Assembly (NCBI RefSeq): GCF_000419765.1
Contig: NZ_ATTQ01000001.1
Span: forward strand, 115-64,114
Direction of reading: 5' to 3'
From: Rhizobium mongolense USDA 1844
Lineage (GTDB): Bacteria > Pseudomonadota > Alphaproteobacteria > Rhizobiales > Rhizobiaceae
Length of the DNA: 64,000 nt
Notes under the pieces: model-generated
What the model was told of the DNA's origin: nothing
The model's input: the letters and a program-made list of their open reading frames with translations, nothing else
The model's database searches: none
Made by a program: the position numbers and the translations under genes
Part shown: positions 8,455-17,300 of the stretch, piece after piece
Numbering within the stretch: position 1 is the stretch's first letter
Layout of the letters: the number at the start of each line of letters is the position of its first letter

Positions 8455-10416
8455 ATGAAAACCTATCACCTATTGCTGCTTGCTTCGGCCGCCATCCTTG
8501 TTGGAGCCCTGACAGGCATTTCTCCTGCCGTGTCGCAGGACGACACGCCAGCCCTCGATTCTGGAACTCTCAACAAGGATACCGCCGACCAGCTCTATCC
8601 GACCAAGCGGCCCTACTCGCCCTATGCGGGCCGTAAGTTCCCGACCCGGCCGCTTTTCGGCGACACGCATCTGCATACGTCCTTCTCAATGGACGCGGGC
8701 GCCTTTGGCGCCCGGCTGGGACCAAGGGACGCCTATCGCTTCGCCAGGGGCGAGGAGGTCACATCGTCCACTGGCCAGCCCGCAAAGCTGTCGCGACCAC
8801 TCGATTTCCTCGTCGTTGCCGATCATTCCGACAATATGGGCTTCTTCCCCGACCTGTTTGCCGGCAAGCCCGCCATGCTCGCCGATCCGACCGGCCGCAA
8901 ATGGTACGACATGATTCAATCTGGCAAGGGGGCCGATGCAGCGATTGAAATCATCGTCGCTTTTTCCCATGGAACCTTCCCCAAGGATCTGATGTATTTT
9001 CCCGGCACGACCGCCTATCGGGGCGCCTGGCAGGAAACTATTGCAGCGGCAGAGGAGTACAACGATCCGGGCCGTTTCACCGCTTTCATCGGCTACGAAT
9101 GGACATCCAATACTGGCGGTAACAATCTGCATCGCAACGTCATCTTCCGCGACAATGGCGACAAGGCGAGCCAGGTTGAACCGTTTACGGTCTATCCTCC
9201 CATGGGCAGCGACAATCCGGTCGACCTCTGGAAGTGGATGGAAGCCTACGAAAGCAAGACAGGCGGAAACGTGCTGGCCATTGCTCACAACGGCAACCTC
9301 AGCAACGGCACGATGTTTCCGATCGTCGAGGCTTTGGGAAAGCGACTCGACAGCCAATACGCCGAAACCCGGCTGAAGTGGGAACGGCTCTACGAGGCGA
9401 CGCAGACCAAGGGCGATAGCGAGGCGCATCCGTTCCTATCGCCGAACGATGAGTTCGCCGATTTCGAGCGATGGGACAAGGGGAACCTCGACGGAAGCGT
9501 CGCAAAGACCAAGGAGATGCTGGAGTTCGAATATGCGCGTTCGGCGCTGAAAAACGGCTTGAAGCTTGACAGGCAACTCGGGGTCAATCCGTACAAGTTT
9601 GGATTGATCGGCAGCAGTGACGCGCACACCTCGCTGAGCGCGATGGAGGAAGACAATTTCTTCGGCAAGACAGTGCCCCAGGAGCCAAGCCGGCACCGTA
9701 CCACCGCCGCGTTCATCGATAACAAGCAGACCGGCGTGAAGATCATGGACTGGGAGGTTTCCGCGTCGGGCTACGCAGCCGTTTGGGCCATGGAGAACAC
9801 GCGCGAATCCCTGTGGGATGCGATGGAGCGGCGCGAAACCTATGCCACGACCGGTCCACGCATGGCGGTGCGCCTGTTCGGCGGATGGGATTTCAACGCC
9901 GATGACGCCAACACCAGAAATCCGGCCATCGCCGGCTATCTTAAGGGCGTGCCGATGGGCGGCGACTTGGTGTCGGCGCCCGAAGGCAAGGCACCGACCT
10001 TCCTGGTTGGCGCCCTCAAAGACCCGATCGGCGCGAACCTCGACCGCTACCAGATCGTCAAGGGCTGGGTCGACGCCGCCGGCGAGGTCCATGAAAAGAT
10101 CTATGACGTCGCCTGGTCGGGCGACCGCAAGCCCGGCGTCGACGGCAAGCTGCCGGCAGTGGGTACCACGGTCGACATCAACAATGCGACGTGGAAGAAC
10201 ACGATCGGAGCGCCCGAACTGGTCGCCGTCTGGACCGACCCGGAATTCGACCCAGCTCAAAGCGCCTTCTACTACGGCCGGGTGCTGGAGATCCCGACGC
10301 CGCGATGGACCGCCCATGACGCCAAATACTACGGCATTAAAGTGCCGCCGGAAGCCAAGATGGAAATCCAGGAGCGCGCCTACACATCGCCGATTTGGTA
10401 TTCACCTGCGCCTTGA
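8455..10416 (+). CDS. DUF3604 (PHP-like metal-dependent hydrolase), exported
   Basis: A 653-residue DUF3604 protein. It has a signal peptide (1-26) and then the PHP-like metal site: FGDTHLHTSFSMDAGAFG at about residue 66 supplies the HxH pair, and DFLVVADHSDNMGF at about 118 the second Asp/His pair. Later conserved blocks are FIGYEWTSN, AIAHNGNLSNG, FGLIGSSDAHTS and ETYATTGPRMAVRLFGGWDF. DUF3604 proteins are about 600-700 residues long with no settled reaction; the PHP relationship suggests a phosphoesterase or other hydrolase acting in the periplasm. GGAGGAAACA before the ATG fixes the start; the in-frame ATG at 8314 overlaps the gene before. Confidence 0.9.
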   Translation: MKTYHLLLLASAAILVGALTGISPAVSQDDTPALDSGTLNKDTADQLYPTKRPYSPYAGRKFPTRPLFGDTHLHTSFSMDAGAFGARLGPRDAYRFARGEEVTSSTGQPAKLSRPLDFLVVADHSDNMGFFPDLFAGKPAMLADPTGRKWYDMIQSGKGADAAIEIIVAFSHGTFPKDLMYFPGTTAYRGAWQETIAAAEEYNDPGRFTAFIGYEWTSNTGGNNLHRNVIFRDNGDKASQVEPFTVYPPMGSDNPVDLWKWMEAYESKTGGNVLAIAHNGNLSNGTMFPIVEALGKRLDSQYAETRLKWERLYEATQTKGDSEAHPFLSPNDEFADFERWDKGNLDGSVAKTKEMLEFEYARSALKNGLKLDRQLGVNPYKFGLIGSSDAHTSLSAMEEDNFFGKTVPQEPSRHRTTAAFIDNKQTGVKIMDWEVSASGYAAVWAMENTRESLWDAMERRETYATTGPRMAVRLFGGWDFNADDANTRNPAIAGYLKGVPMGGDLVSAPEGKAPTFLVGALKDPIGANLDRYQIVKGWVDAAGEVHEKIYDVAWSGDRKPGVDGKLPAVGTTVDINNATWKNTIGAPELVAVWTDPEFDPAQSAFYYGRVLEIPTPRWTAHDAKYYGIKVPPEAKMEIQERAYTSPIWYSPAP

Positions 10417-10896
10417 ACAGGCTATCGGCTTTGCGGGTCGCGCTGCTCTTGTGTGCGATGCCGCCGCTCGCCTCGACGGTTGGATGACGATTTTAAGCGC
10501 TTCACACATTCCTCTCGACCGAGGCCGAGGAATGTCGGAAACAGCCTATGGACGGAGCTGCATTTGCGGAGTACGTTTAGTAGCAGATGCTTATATGCCA
10601 AAGGCATTTCGGCCAATGGGAAACAACTAAAGCCGCTGCCGAGTATGTGGCCGGTTCGATTAGCCTGCCTACATGCCTGGGTGACCTCTCACTGCTCAAG
10701 ATACACACGCTGAACTGGTGTTGTGCCAGTGATGCGTTCAGCGAAATGTGGTCGGGGAAACCATCTCCGGGACTGGGTCCGAGGTCAGGCGGCCATCGCG
10801 TCGTTCAGCCTCAACCACAGATGCATATTCGAAGCCTGCACAAAATGACTCCGGATCAGGTCGATACCTGACGAACGTTCAAGGGAGGCTACCTCG
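10417..10896. other. Intergenic region inside the DUF3604 cluster
   Basis: No supported gene. Two inverted repeats are seen: ACATTCCTC/GAGGAATGT (10506-10514 and 10527-10535, 12-base loop), without a T-run and so a weak terminator at best, and CAGGT-cgat-ACCTG (about 10858-10871), just before the DUF2092 ribosome-binding site. The gap may split the cluster into two transcripts. Confidence 0.4.
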
Positions 10897-11676
10897 ATGA
10901 GGACGATAGCGCAAACGGCTATGCTGGCACTGATCATTGTGTCTGGAACGGGTTCGAACGCAAAGGCTGGCGAAGCGGAGGCCAAGGAGCTGGTCAAAGC
11001 CATGTCCGACTATCTGGCGGGACAAAAAACCGTCTCGTTCGCCTACGATACCAGTTTCGAGGTCGTCACCACAGAACATCAGAAACTGCAATTGGCGAGT
11101 TCAGGCAAGGTTGGAATGGCTCGTCCCGACAAGATTCGCGCCACACGGTCCGGCGGGTTTGCCGATGTCGAGATAACCTTCGACGGCAAATCCCTGACGC
11201 TGATGGGCAAGGACGTCAATCTCTACACCCAGCTCGAAGTGCCCGGTTCGATCGACAATCTGATCGAGGAGTTGAGAACGAAGCATCACCTGCCCGTACC
11301 GGGCGCTGATTTACTTCTGTCAAACGTCTACGACGAGCTGATGCGCGACGTTGTCGATGTGAAGGATCTCGGCAGCGGTGTGATTGCTGGCACTGAGTGC
11401 GATCATCTCGCGTTTCGGACAAAGGACGTCGACTGGCAGATATGGATCGCCCAAGGGGAGCACCCGTACCCATGCAAATATATCATCACGTCCAGTCAAA
11501 TAGACCAGGGGCCACAATACAGCGTCCAGTTCAGCGACTGGAAGAGCGGTGCAGAATTGGACGCGGAGGATTTCAGCTTTAAGCCCCCGACGGACGCCAA
11601 GAAGGTCGACGACCCGAAGCAACTTATCGATATCGATGAGCTTCCAGATAACTTTGTCGTAGGAGACGCCAAATGA
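10897..11676 (+). CDS. DUF2092 periplasmic protein
   Basis: A 259-residue protein with a signal peptide (1-24, ending SNAKA) and a DUF2092 domain: AKELVKAMSDYLAGQKTVSF near the mature start, VGMARPDKIRATRSGGFADV, FDGKSLTLMGKDVNLY, and later AGTECDHLAFRTKDVDWQIW with YPCKYIIT. The fold resembles LolA/LppX half-barrels that carry lipid, so a role in moving a hydrophobic ligand is plausible but unproved. The two late cysteines (TECDH, YPCKY) are probably disulfide-bonded. GGGAGG lies before the ATG. Its end overlaps the next gene by four bases (ATGA). Confidence 0.8.
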   Translation: MRTIAQTAMLALIIVSGTGSNAKAGEAEAKELVKAMSDYLAGQKTVSFAYDTSFEVVTTEHQKLQLASSGKVGMARPDKIRATRSGGFADVEITFDGKSLTLMGKDVNLYTQLEVPGSIDNLIEELRTKHHLPVPGADLLLSNVYDELMRDVVDVKDLGSGVIAGTECDHLAFRTKDVDWQIWIAQGEHPYPCKYIITSSQIDQGPQYSVQFSDWKSGAELDAEDFSFKPPTDAKKVDDPKQLIDIDELPDNFVVGDAK

Positions 11677-11885
11677 ACATATCGACGAAACTCAAAATCG
11701 CCGTGCTGGCGGGGATGGTGGCGTTGTTCGGGCTGGAACTGGGATCGGAGCTTTCAATTCCGGGCGTGCACAGTTTTGTGGCGACCAGCGAGGCGAGGGT
11801 TGGACGACCGCGTACCCCAGTCAGCGTCGCCGGGGTGGCGCGGCGCACGGTGCGGCGCTGCGCGGCCGGTGTTTACTACTGCTAG
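11673..11885 (+). CDS. Small exported peptide ending in Cys
   Basis: A 70-residue protein, translationally coupled to DUF2092 by an ATGA overlap. Residues 1-30 look like an uncleaved or cleaved signal segment (LKIAVLAGMVALFGLELG). The mature part is short, Arg/Val-rich and ends RRTVRRCAAGVYYC, with two cysteines nine residues apart, the last being the C-terminal residue. No domain is recognised. The coupling suggests that it is a dedicated partner or small ligand of the DUF2092 protein. Confidence 0.65.
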   Translation: MNISTKLKIAVLAGMVALFGLELGSELSIPGVHSFVATSEARVGRPRTPVSVAGVARRTVRRCAAGVYYC

Positions 11886-11952
11886 GGTTTTGCCTCAATG
11901 CTGAGGTTATGAAACCGTCCCGGAGGGCTCCGATCGGTGAGGTAAACGCGCC

Positions 11953-13473
11953 ATGAACCCGGAAACAACAGAAGAAAAGAGCATACGTGATGAAGCTGGC
12001 GCTGGTCAGCGGCCGATAAGTCGCCGCGAGGCACTCAAGGCAGCAGGACTGGCCGGAGCCGCGGCTCTGTCAACGGCTACCGTGTCATCGGCGCAAACGG
12101 CTGAGGAAACACCAGCCGCGGTCCAGGCGAAAAATCCTTATGGTGGGGTGCCGAGCGGCGGGATCACGCTTCCACCCTACTACCGACCCACTCCGAGCCT
12201 GGTGAGCAATAACGTGTATTATCCGGGCCAGGAACAGCTCGGACCCGATGAGATGCGGATTGCCTTCATCGGCAGTACGCCGATCCCGGTCACCCGTGCA
12301 CAGGCCGGCACCTGCATCATGGTGGAGCTCGGAAACGGGAAGCGGTTCTTCTTTGATTTCGGCTCCGGCTGCGTGCGCAACATCATTGCGATGGCCGTGC
12401 CGTTGTCGGTCGTCAACGACATCTTCTTCACTCACCTTCACGTGGATCACTACGCAGACCTGCCGTATCTATTCGCTTTCGCCCCCTGGATGGGGCGCTG
12501 GAAGCCGCTGCGCGTGCATGGTCCATCTGGCCGCACGCCCGAGGACGGCATCAAGACGATGATCGAGGGCATGAAGATGATGACGCGTTGGCATACGGAC
12601 TCCTTCAACGCGTGTCCGATCGGCGACGGCTACGAGGTCGAAGTCAACGAATTCGATTTCCGGGACGACAACGGCGTCTGCTATGACAAGGATGGCGTGA
12701 CCATCCGCCACTGGCGGCGATCGCACACCAAGGACGGCGCCTCGGCTTACAGGCTCGACTGGAACGGGTTATCGTTCGTCTGGACCGGCGACGGTCGACC
12801 GGACGAACGCACTTTGGAATTGGCGAAGGGGGTGGACGTCTTTGTGACCGAGGTGCAGCCGGACACGGCCAATCTCCAGGCGATGAAAATGGGCATGCCG
12901 TCAGTCATCATGAGTACGACGATCGACCAGGCTCATAGCCCCCACTACGCGGTGGGCTATATGTTCGACAAGATCCAGCCGCGCCTCGCGATGGTCACGC
13001 ATACGACTTACGACGAGGAGTTGATCCCGGAGATCACGGCCGGGATCCGTGTTCACTATAAGGGGCTGTTCCAGTTCGGCGCGCCAGACGTCGTGGTCGT
13101 CAATGTCACAAAGGATGCAATTTGGTCACGCAAGGCAGCAATTCCCGATTCCGGCAATATGACACGTCCAAGCCCTGCGGAGGCGGTTGAGCTATTCGGC
13201 CTGACGCCGACAAATCTGAAGGTCACATTTCCAAATCCCCGAAATCCGCTTGCTGATCAATTGGAGCCGGAAACTCTCAACGGGGACATCGACCCCAAGA
13301 AATATTACCCACCGGATGTGTATCGCGAACCGCATAAGGATTACCCGAGGGACTACACCATCGATGTCCGCGAAATGGCTCTGGTGAAGGCAAAACAGGC
13401 CCAGACGAAGCTCTCGGAAAAGGCCGCGCAAATCCAGGCCATCATCGACGCTATTGAAGGAAGCAGGGAGTAG
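11953..13473 (+). CDS. Tat-exported metallo-beta-lactamase-fold hydrolase
   Basis: A 506-residue protein with a twin-arginine signal (ISRREALKAAGLAGAAALST, residues 22-41, cleavage near SSAQT). The MBL fold follows: strand MRIAFIGSTPIPVTRAQAG, then FFTHLHVDHYADL (HxHxDH metal site, about residue 160), GDGRPD and a later SPHYAVGYMF/THTTYDEE block carrying further ligands. It is longer than typical MBL proteins. The layout resembles exported MBL hydrolases annotated as GntH-like (guanitoxin cluster), but the neighbours here do not support guanitoxin synthesis. The C-terminal 50 residues are helical. It is followed two bases later by the CobW gene. Confidence 0.85.
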   Translation: MNPETTEEKSIRDEAGAGQRPISRREALKAAGLAGAAALSTATVSSAQTAEETPAAVQAKNPYGGVPSGGITLPPYYRPTPSLVSNNVYYPGQEQLGPDEMRIAFIGSTPIPVTRAQAGTCIMVELGNGKRFFFDFGSGCVRNIIAMAVPLSVVNDIFFTHLHVDHYADLPYLFAFAPWMGRWKPLRVHGPSGRTPEDGIKTMIEGMKMMTRWHTDSFNACPIGDGYEVEVNEFDFRDDNGVCYDKDGVTIRHWRRSHTKDGASAYRLDWNGLSFVWTGDGRPDERTLELAKGVDVFVTEVQPDTANLQAMKMGMPSVIMSTTIDQAHSPHYAVGYMFDKIQPRLAMVTHTTYDEELIPEITAGIRVHYKGLFQFGAPDVVVVNVTKDAIWSRKAAIPDSGNMTRPSPAEAVELFGLTPTNLKVTFPNPRNPLADQLEPETLNGDIDPKKYYPPDVYREPHKDYPRDYTIDVREMALVKAKQAQTKLSEKAAQIQAIIDAIEGSRE

Positions 13474-13475
13474 CG

Positions 13476-14561
13476 ATGGATCGTGACATCACCTTCCCGC
13501 CAAGCGATACCGAAGCGGCGTCGTTCTACGCGCTCCAGCAATCTGCCGCGCAGGCGGTGCCGTTGACCGTCCTCACTGGCTTTCTCGGAGCAGGCAAGAC
13601 GACACTCCTGAACCGCATTCTCAATGGCGGTCATGGCCTTCGAGTCGCGGTGCTGGTGAACGACTTCGGTTCGATCAACATCGACGCCGAGCTGGTTGTC
13701 GGCATTGAAAGCGACGGGGATGTCATCAATCTCGCCAACGGCTGTGTATGCTGCAACATCCGCGAGGATCTGGTCGCAGCGGTGACGCAGGTGATGGCTC
13801 GTCCTGAAAAGCCCGAATTCGTCCTGCTCGAGGCCAGCGGGGTGGCCGATCCTTCCGGAATCGCACTGGCTTTCATGAACGAAGATATGCGCGACCGCAT
13901 CAGGCTGGACAGCATCATGTGCGTCGTGGACGCAGAGCAGATCTTTGCTGCACCGGAGATGATGGAACTAAAGCTCCGCCAAGTGGCATTTGCAGACATG
14001 CTTATCCTCAACAAGGTCGATCTCGTCACCCAGAAGGAGATCGAGCGGATCAAGGCATGGCTCGACGACCGGTTCCACCGCTATCGGCTCGTCCAGACAT
14101 CCCGCGGAGACGTGCCTTTGGAAATCCTGCTATCGGTGGGTCGGTTCGATCCCTCCCGGCTCGATGGCACATCTTCTCGTGACCAGAGCAGCCATCCTCA
14201 CGACTGTGATGGACATGATTGTGAGCATAGCGCTCACGGCCATCGGCATGACCACTTGCAAGCCTTCAAGACATGGAGCTACGAGACCGACGCGCCACTT
14301 TCCCTGGAACCATTGCGGGAAGCGGCGCGCAAGCTTCCTGCCAGCGTCTACCGATGCAAAGGCGTGGTGCATACGGCCGAAGAACCGGGCCGACGGGTCA
14401 TTCTTCAAGTTGTCGGCAAGCGAGTTGATATCACAGTCGGGGACGAATGGAATGGCAAAGAGCCACTAACCCGGATAATCGCCATCGCAGCACGTGATGG
14501 CTTGGATGGAGTGGATCTCCGCGCGACTTTCGACAGATGCCGTTGTAGCTCCGTTTCATAG
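13476..14561 (+). CDS. CobW/COG0523-family GTPase (metal chaperone)
   Basis: A 361-residue G3E GTPase of the COG0523 group. Features in order: Walker A GFLGAGKTTLLNRIL (residues 36-50), metal-binding GCVCCNIRED (about 89-98, the CxCC motif), LLEASGVADPSG, guanine-binding NKVD (about 177), a His/Asp-rich linker (SSHPHDCDGHDCEHSAHGHRH within 240-262) and a CobW C-terminal domain (YRCKGVVHTAEEPGRR). Such proteins load zinc, cobalt or other metals into client enzymes in the cytoplasm. A plausible client is the metal-dependent MBL hydrolase gene two bases upstream, which would be loaded before Tat export. That is inference. Confidence 0.9.
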   Translation: MDRDITFPPSDTEAASFYALQQSAAQAVPLTVLTGFLGAGKTTLLNRILNGGHGLRVAVLVNDFGSINIDAELVVGIESDGDVINLANGCVCCNIREDLVAAVTQVMARPEKPEFVLLEASGVADPSGIALAFMNEDMRDRIRLDSIMCVVDAEQIFAAPEMMELKLRQVAFADMLILNKVDLVTQKEIERIKAWLDDRFHRYRLVQTSRGDVPLEILLSVGRFDPSRLDGTSSRDQSSHPHDCDGHDCEHSAHGHRHDHLQAFKTWSYETDAPLSLEPLREAARKLPASVYRCKGVVHTAEEPGRRVILQVVGKRVDITVGDEWNGKEPLTRIIAIAARDGLDGVDLRATFDRCRCSSVS

Positions 14562-14621
14562 CAAAGCAGCCATGTCGGAAGGTGGGATCGTTCCTGTCGA
14601 AGCCAGCTTGTTATTGATCAG

Positions 14622-14750
14622 GAAGGCTACACGACGGGTTTCGGCGGGCAAGAGAGCAACTGGATTCAGACAGTGCCGGGCAAGGAATGGTTCACGATGC
14701 TGCAACAGTCAGGGTCGATGCCTGTCGACCAATGGCGGTTCTGCGATTGA
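14622..14750 (+). pseudogene. DUF1254/DUF1214 protein C-terminal remnant
   Basis: The frame 14622-14750 reads ESNWIQTVPGKEWFTMLQ and ends PVDQWRFCD, which matches the end of DUF1254/DUF1214 proteins (usually NWIQTVPGKGWF, then LRLYGPLEPWFDK). The normal LRLYGP block has degenerated, and no upstream part of the roughly 450-residue parent is present. It is a fossil fragment without a start. Confidence 0.5.
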
Positions 14751-15123
14751 CCTTCAGCGTGTCGACGTACCGGTCCGGCTCATAGCGATCTCGCGGCCGT
14801 GCCGAGAGCTTGGGACGATCCCGCAGATCCGGCCTCCGCCAATCTTATACCTGACCCTGACGAGATGGCGACGTACCGCCCTTTCCTAGCCTGCTCGGCC
14901 TTGGCCCGGTGTCGATTCTAACGCCCCCATGGGGCGACAACGAGTATGCTAGGGCGGCCCGCAGCCGGGCCACAACCCGAATGCAAGCCTCCAATAGGAC
15001 GGGCGCGAGCGTTCGAGCAGACTTGGCGAACCGGCGAGATTTAGTGTGCGAGTGCTAACATTAGCGTCTTGTGATATTGTGCCAGAACTGTTGTCGGTGG
15101 CCAAATTCACGAGAACGTGCGTC
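14751..15123. other. Intergenic region without recognised gene
   Basis: No coding signal, RNA gene or clear terminator is seen. Open frames here are short and have no ribosome-binding site. Confidence 0.35.
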
Positions 15124-15840
15124 ATGATGACAATGACGATTTTATTACTCACTGTGTCGTTTGCTGTCGCGTGGGTTCGGCTTGGCGACATCGGCCATCC
15201 CGAACAATTTCTGCGCAACGTCCAGCGAGAAGCGGGCAATTCACAAAGGGACGTGCCAAATATCTTTGGCCGCATCGGCTGGGAGATCGCGGATATTGGA
15301 AAGGAATTGGATCGTGTTCGCTCGGAAGCCCAAGTCTTGACCGCAGCTGCGGCATTGGAGCAATGGATCATCGCATCACGAAATAGTGCCCGCTCCAGCG
15401 GTGTGATGCCAATGCCGCCGGCGCTTCGTCAAGCGCTCGGAAACTTTTACGACAAGCAGATCTATGACATGGTGGGTTTCAAAATTGGTGGTAGCGCGCC
15501 CCTGAACCTCGCAGACCTGGCCATGCGATATGGCGATGCAGACGCGGTGACATTGATCGACACCGTTATTTTCAGAGATGAAGCTACAGCAAACGATCCT
15601 GGGCTATGGGTTCATGAGCTTAAGCATGTTCAGCAGTTTCGGGACTGGGGAACCCGTAGTTTTTCCATACGGTATTTGAGAGACTGGAAATCTGTTGAGG
15701 ACCAGGCATACGCCGCCACTGACCGATTCAATACGATCCAACAAAGGACAACGCCACAGACCCGCTCGCCCAACGTCATTCAGCCGACGCCCACTGTACC
15801 TCAAGCCGTACAGCCTCGGCCTGAATGCAGCCCGTTGTAG
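15124..15840 (+). CDS. DUF4157-like putative metallopeptidase, exported
   Basis: A 238-residue protein with an N-terminal hydrophobic segment (MTMTILLLTVSFAVAWV) that is a signal peptide or anchor. The middle is helical. A DUF4157-type zinc-peptidase core follows: DTVIFRDEA, then GLWVHELKHVQQFRDWG with HELKH as the HExxH motif (about residue 161-165). The tail is Pro/Gln-rich (TPQTRSPNVIQPTPTVPQA) and probably extended. DUF4157 domains often occur in effector or toxin contexts, but here it is a stand-alone small protein. No ribosome-binding site decides between the ATGs at 15124, 15127 and 15133, and an upstream GTG start at 15046 is also in frame. Confidence 0.65.
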   Translation: MMTMTILLLTVSFAVAWVRLGDIGHPEQFLRNVQREAGNSQRDVPNIFGRIGWEIADIGKELDRVRSEAQVLTAAAALEQWIIASRNSARSSGVMPMPPALRQALGNFYDKQIYDMVGFKIGGSAPLNLADLAMRYGDADAVTLIDTVIFRDEATANDPGLWVHELKHVQQFRDWGTRSFSIRYLRDWKSVEDQAYAATDRFNTIQQRTTPQTRSPNVIQPTPTVPQAVQPRPECSPL

Positions 15841-16481
15841 GATAGGGAAATTTCCGGCGCCTCAGCCGAGGCCCTGCGCTCACCCATCCGAACCACTGCG
15901 CGGCGGCTGGTCGCCGCCTAGCTGCGCGACACGCGATTTGTCCGCCATCGCTTCGAACGGATGTCGCGGACTTGTTTCGACGCATTACTCAATCGAAATA
16001 CACGATCACCAATGACGAGCTGCAGGATTGACGCGCGTTAGGCTATCGGTTCAAGACTGACTGTGAGTGGAGTCGTCGTATTGGTTCATCGTCTCCCGAA
16101 CGAGGTCCGCGCTGCATATTCAACAATGCAATCCTTGGCTGATCCGTTCCCAGATGTCTGAACCTCGTAAATCCGAAGGGCGCTCGACCCTTTCGGGGAG
16201 CGCCCTTCGCCGACCCGGACAGCTTCAAACGCGCGACAAGATCGCTGCAGGATGCCATCACATTTGGGTGGTAGCCTCCATATGTGTCGTCGGAAAGAGA
16301 ATTCAATAGCTCGCCGGCTCCCGATCTGGTTTCACATAATGCATGATCTCAATGGTCTCGCCGGTCATGCGGTGATCAACGTCCAGACAGCCACCCAGAT
16401 GGCATCCTCAGTGAAGAAGCAGGCGTTTCTTTCAAACAAAACCAGGGGTCATGACGGCTGACCGACATGTGTCCCAAGCGC
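15841..16481. other. Intergenic region with a GC-rich hairpin
   Basis: No supported gene. A perfect 12-base inverted repeat (arms 16174-16185 and 16198-16209, core GAAGGGCGCTC) could form a strong hairpin. There is no T-run, so it may be a REP-like element or an RNA-stabilising structure rather than an intrinsic terminator. Confidence 0.4.
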
Positions 16482-16670
16482 TCATTTCCGATGCACGTCA
16501 TCATTGTGGTTTGCGCGTCTCCGCCAGGCCTCGCAAGCTGCGCCAATGAGCGCCGCATAAATGTCGAAGACGGGATTTGATAGCCGGTTGGGGCGCATGT
16601 ACTGCCGGATGTTCTCGACCGGTTCAGTTCGCGCGACACGGCAGAAAGCGCGAGCTTCCTCAGCGGACAT
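16482..16670 (-). CDS. Possible small hypothetical protein
   Basis: A 62-residue frame starting MSAEEARAFCRVARTEPV, with NPVFDIYAALIGAACEAWRR near the end. Composition and phasing look protein-like (amphipathic helices), but there is only a weak GAGCAG before the ATG and no recognised family. Confidence 0.3.
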   Translation of the reverse strand: MSAEEARAFCRVARTEPVENIRQYMRPNRLSNPVFDIYAALIGAACEAWRRRANHNDDVHRK

Positions 16671-16816
16671 GATGGCTGCTCTTGCAATATGCAGCTACAT
16701 GGGACGCGGGCGGCATCTGCTCGGCCTACGCCGTCAAACACCGCCGCGAGCGAAAGCACCAGGCTGCCCTTGCTGCGCGCCTGTAAGCGTGAGCAACCGC
16801 TCTGACAGGAAGAAGC

Positions 16817-17215
16817 TTATGCCGGGTCAGGAATGCGAGCGATGACCTTGATTTCGAAATCAAAACCGGCAAGCCAGTTCACACCGATTGCGGTCCAGTT
16901 GGGATAAGGCGGACTGCTGAAGATCTGGTTCTTGACGGCCATGATGGTCTCGAACTGGTTTTCGGGATCTGTGTGGAACGTGGTCACATCGATAATATCG
17001 TCGAAGGTGCAGCTTGCCGCTTTCAGTGTTGCCCTTAGGTTGTCGAAGGCCAGTTCGACCTGACGCCCGAAATCAGGTTCGGGAGTCCCATCGGAATGAC
17101 TGCCGACCTGCCCGGAGACGAAGAGGAGGTCGCCGGAGCGGATCGCGGCTGAATAGCCATGTGCTTGGTAAAGTGCATGCCTATCGGCAGGAAAAATTGC
17201 GTCGCGTTGCGTCAT
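16817..17215 (-). CDS. RidA/YjgF-family protein
   Basis: A 132-residue RidA-family protein. RidA members deaminate reactive enamines/imines or act in small-molecule catabolism as trimers. Family blocks are present: HGYSAAIRSGDLLFVSGQVG, FGRQVELAFDNLRATLKAA and DDIIDVTTFHTD. The usual C-terminal substrate-Arg context (RxxxxV, here near AIGVNWLAG) is diverged: the catalytic Arg of true RidA is not seen, so this is a YjgF subgroup rather than an imine deaminase. ATG 17215 follows GAGAGA. It is divergent from a TetR gene with three operator-like repeats between them. Confidence 0.85.
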   Translation of the reverse strand: MTQRDAIFPADRHALYQAHGYSAAIRSGDLLFVSGQVGSHSDGTPEPDFGRQVELAFDNLRATLKAASCTFDDIIDVTTFHTDPENQFETIMAVKNQIFSSPPYPNWTAIGVNWLAGFDFEIKVIARIPDPA

Positions 17216-17300
17216 GTGTCGATCTCTCTTCATTTTGGTGGGTGGCACTCGATGAGCAAAACGCTGCTTGCGGAGCTTCACAGGTTGTCGCATCACTGAT

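Noticed and set aside
8686..9429. 247-residue minus-strand frame opposite DUF3604
   Set aside because: Antisense to conserved metal-binding motifs; composition is that of a high-GC shadow.
9818..10630. 270-residue plus frame overlapping the end of DUF3604
   Set aside because: Low-complexity Arg/Ser/Pro-rich reading of the wrong frame.
11953..13473. Guanitoxin biosynthesis (GntH) as the function of the MBL protein
   Set aside because: The domain layout is similar, but no other guanitoxin genes are nearby, so the pathway assignment is not supported.
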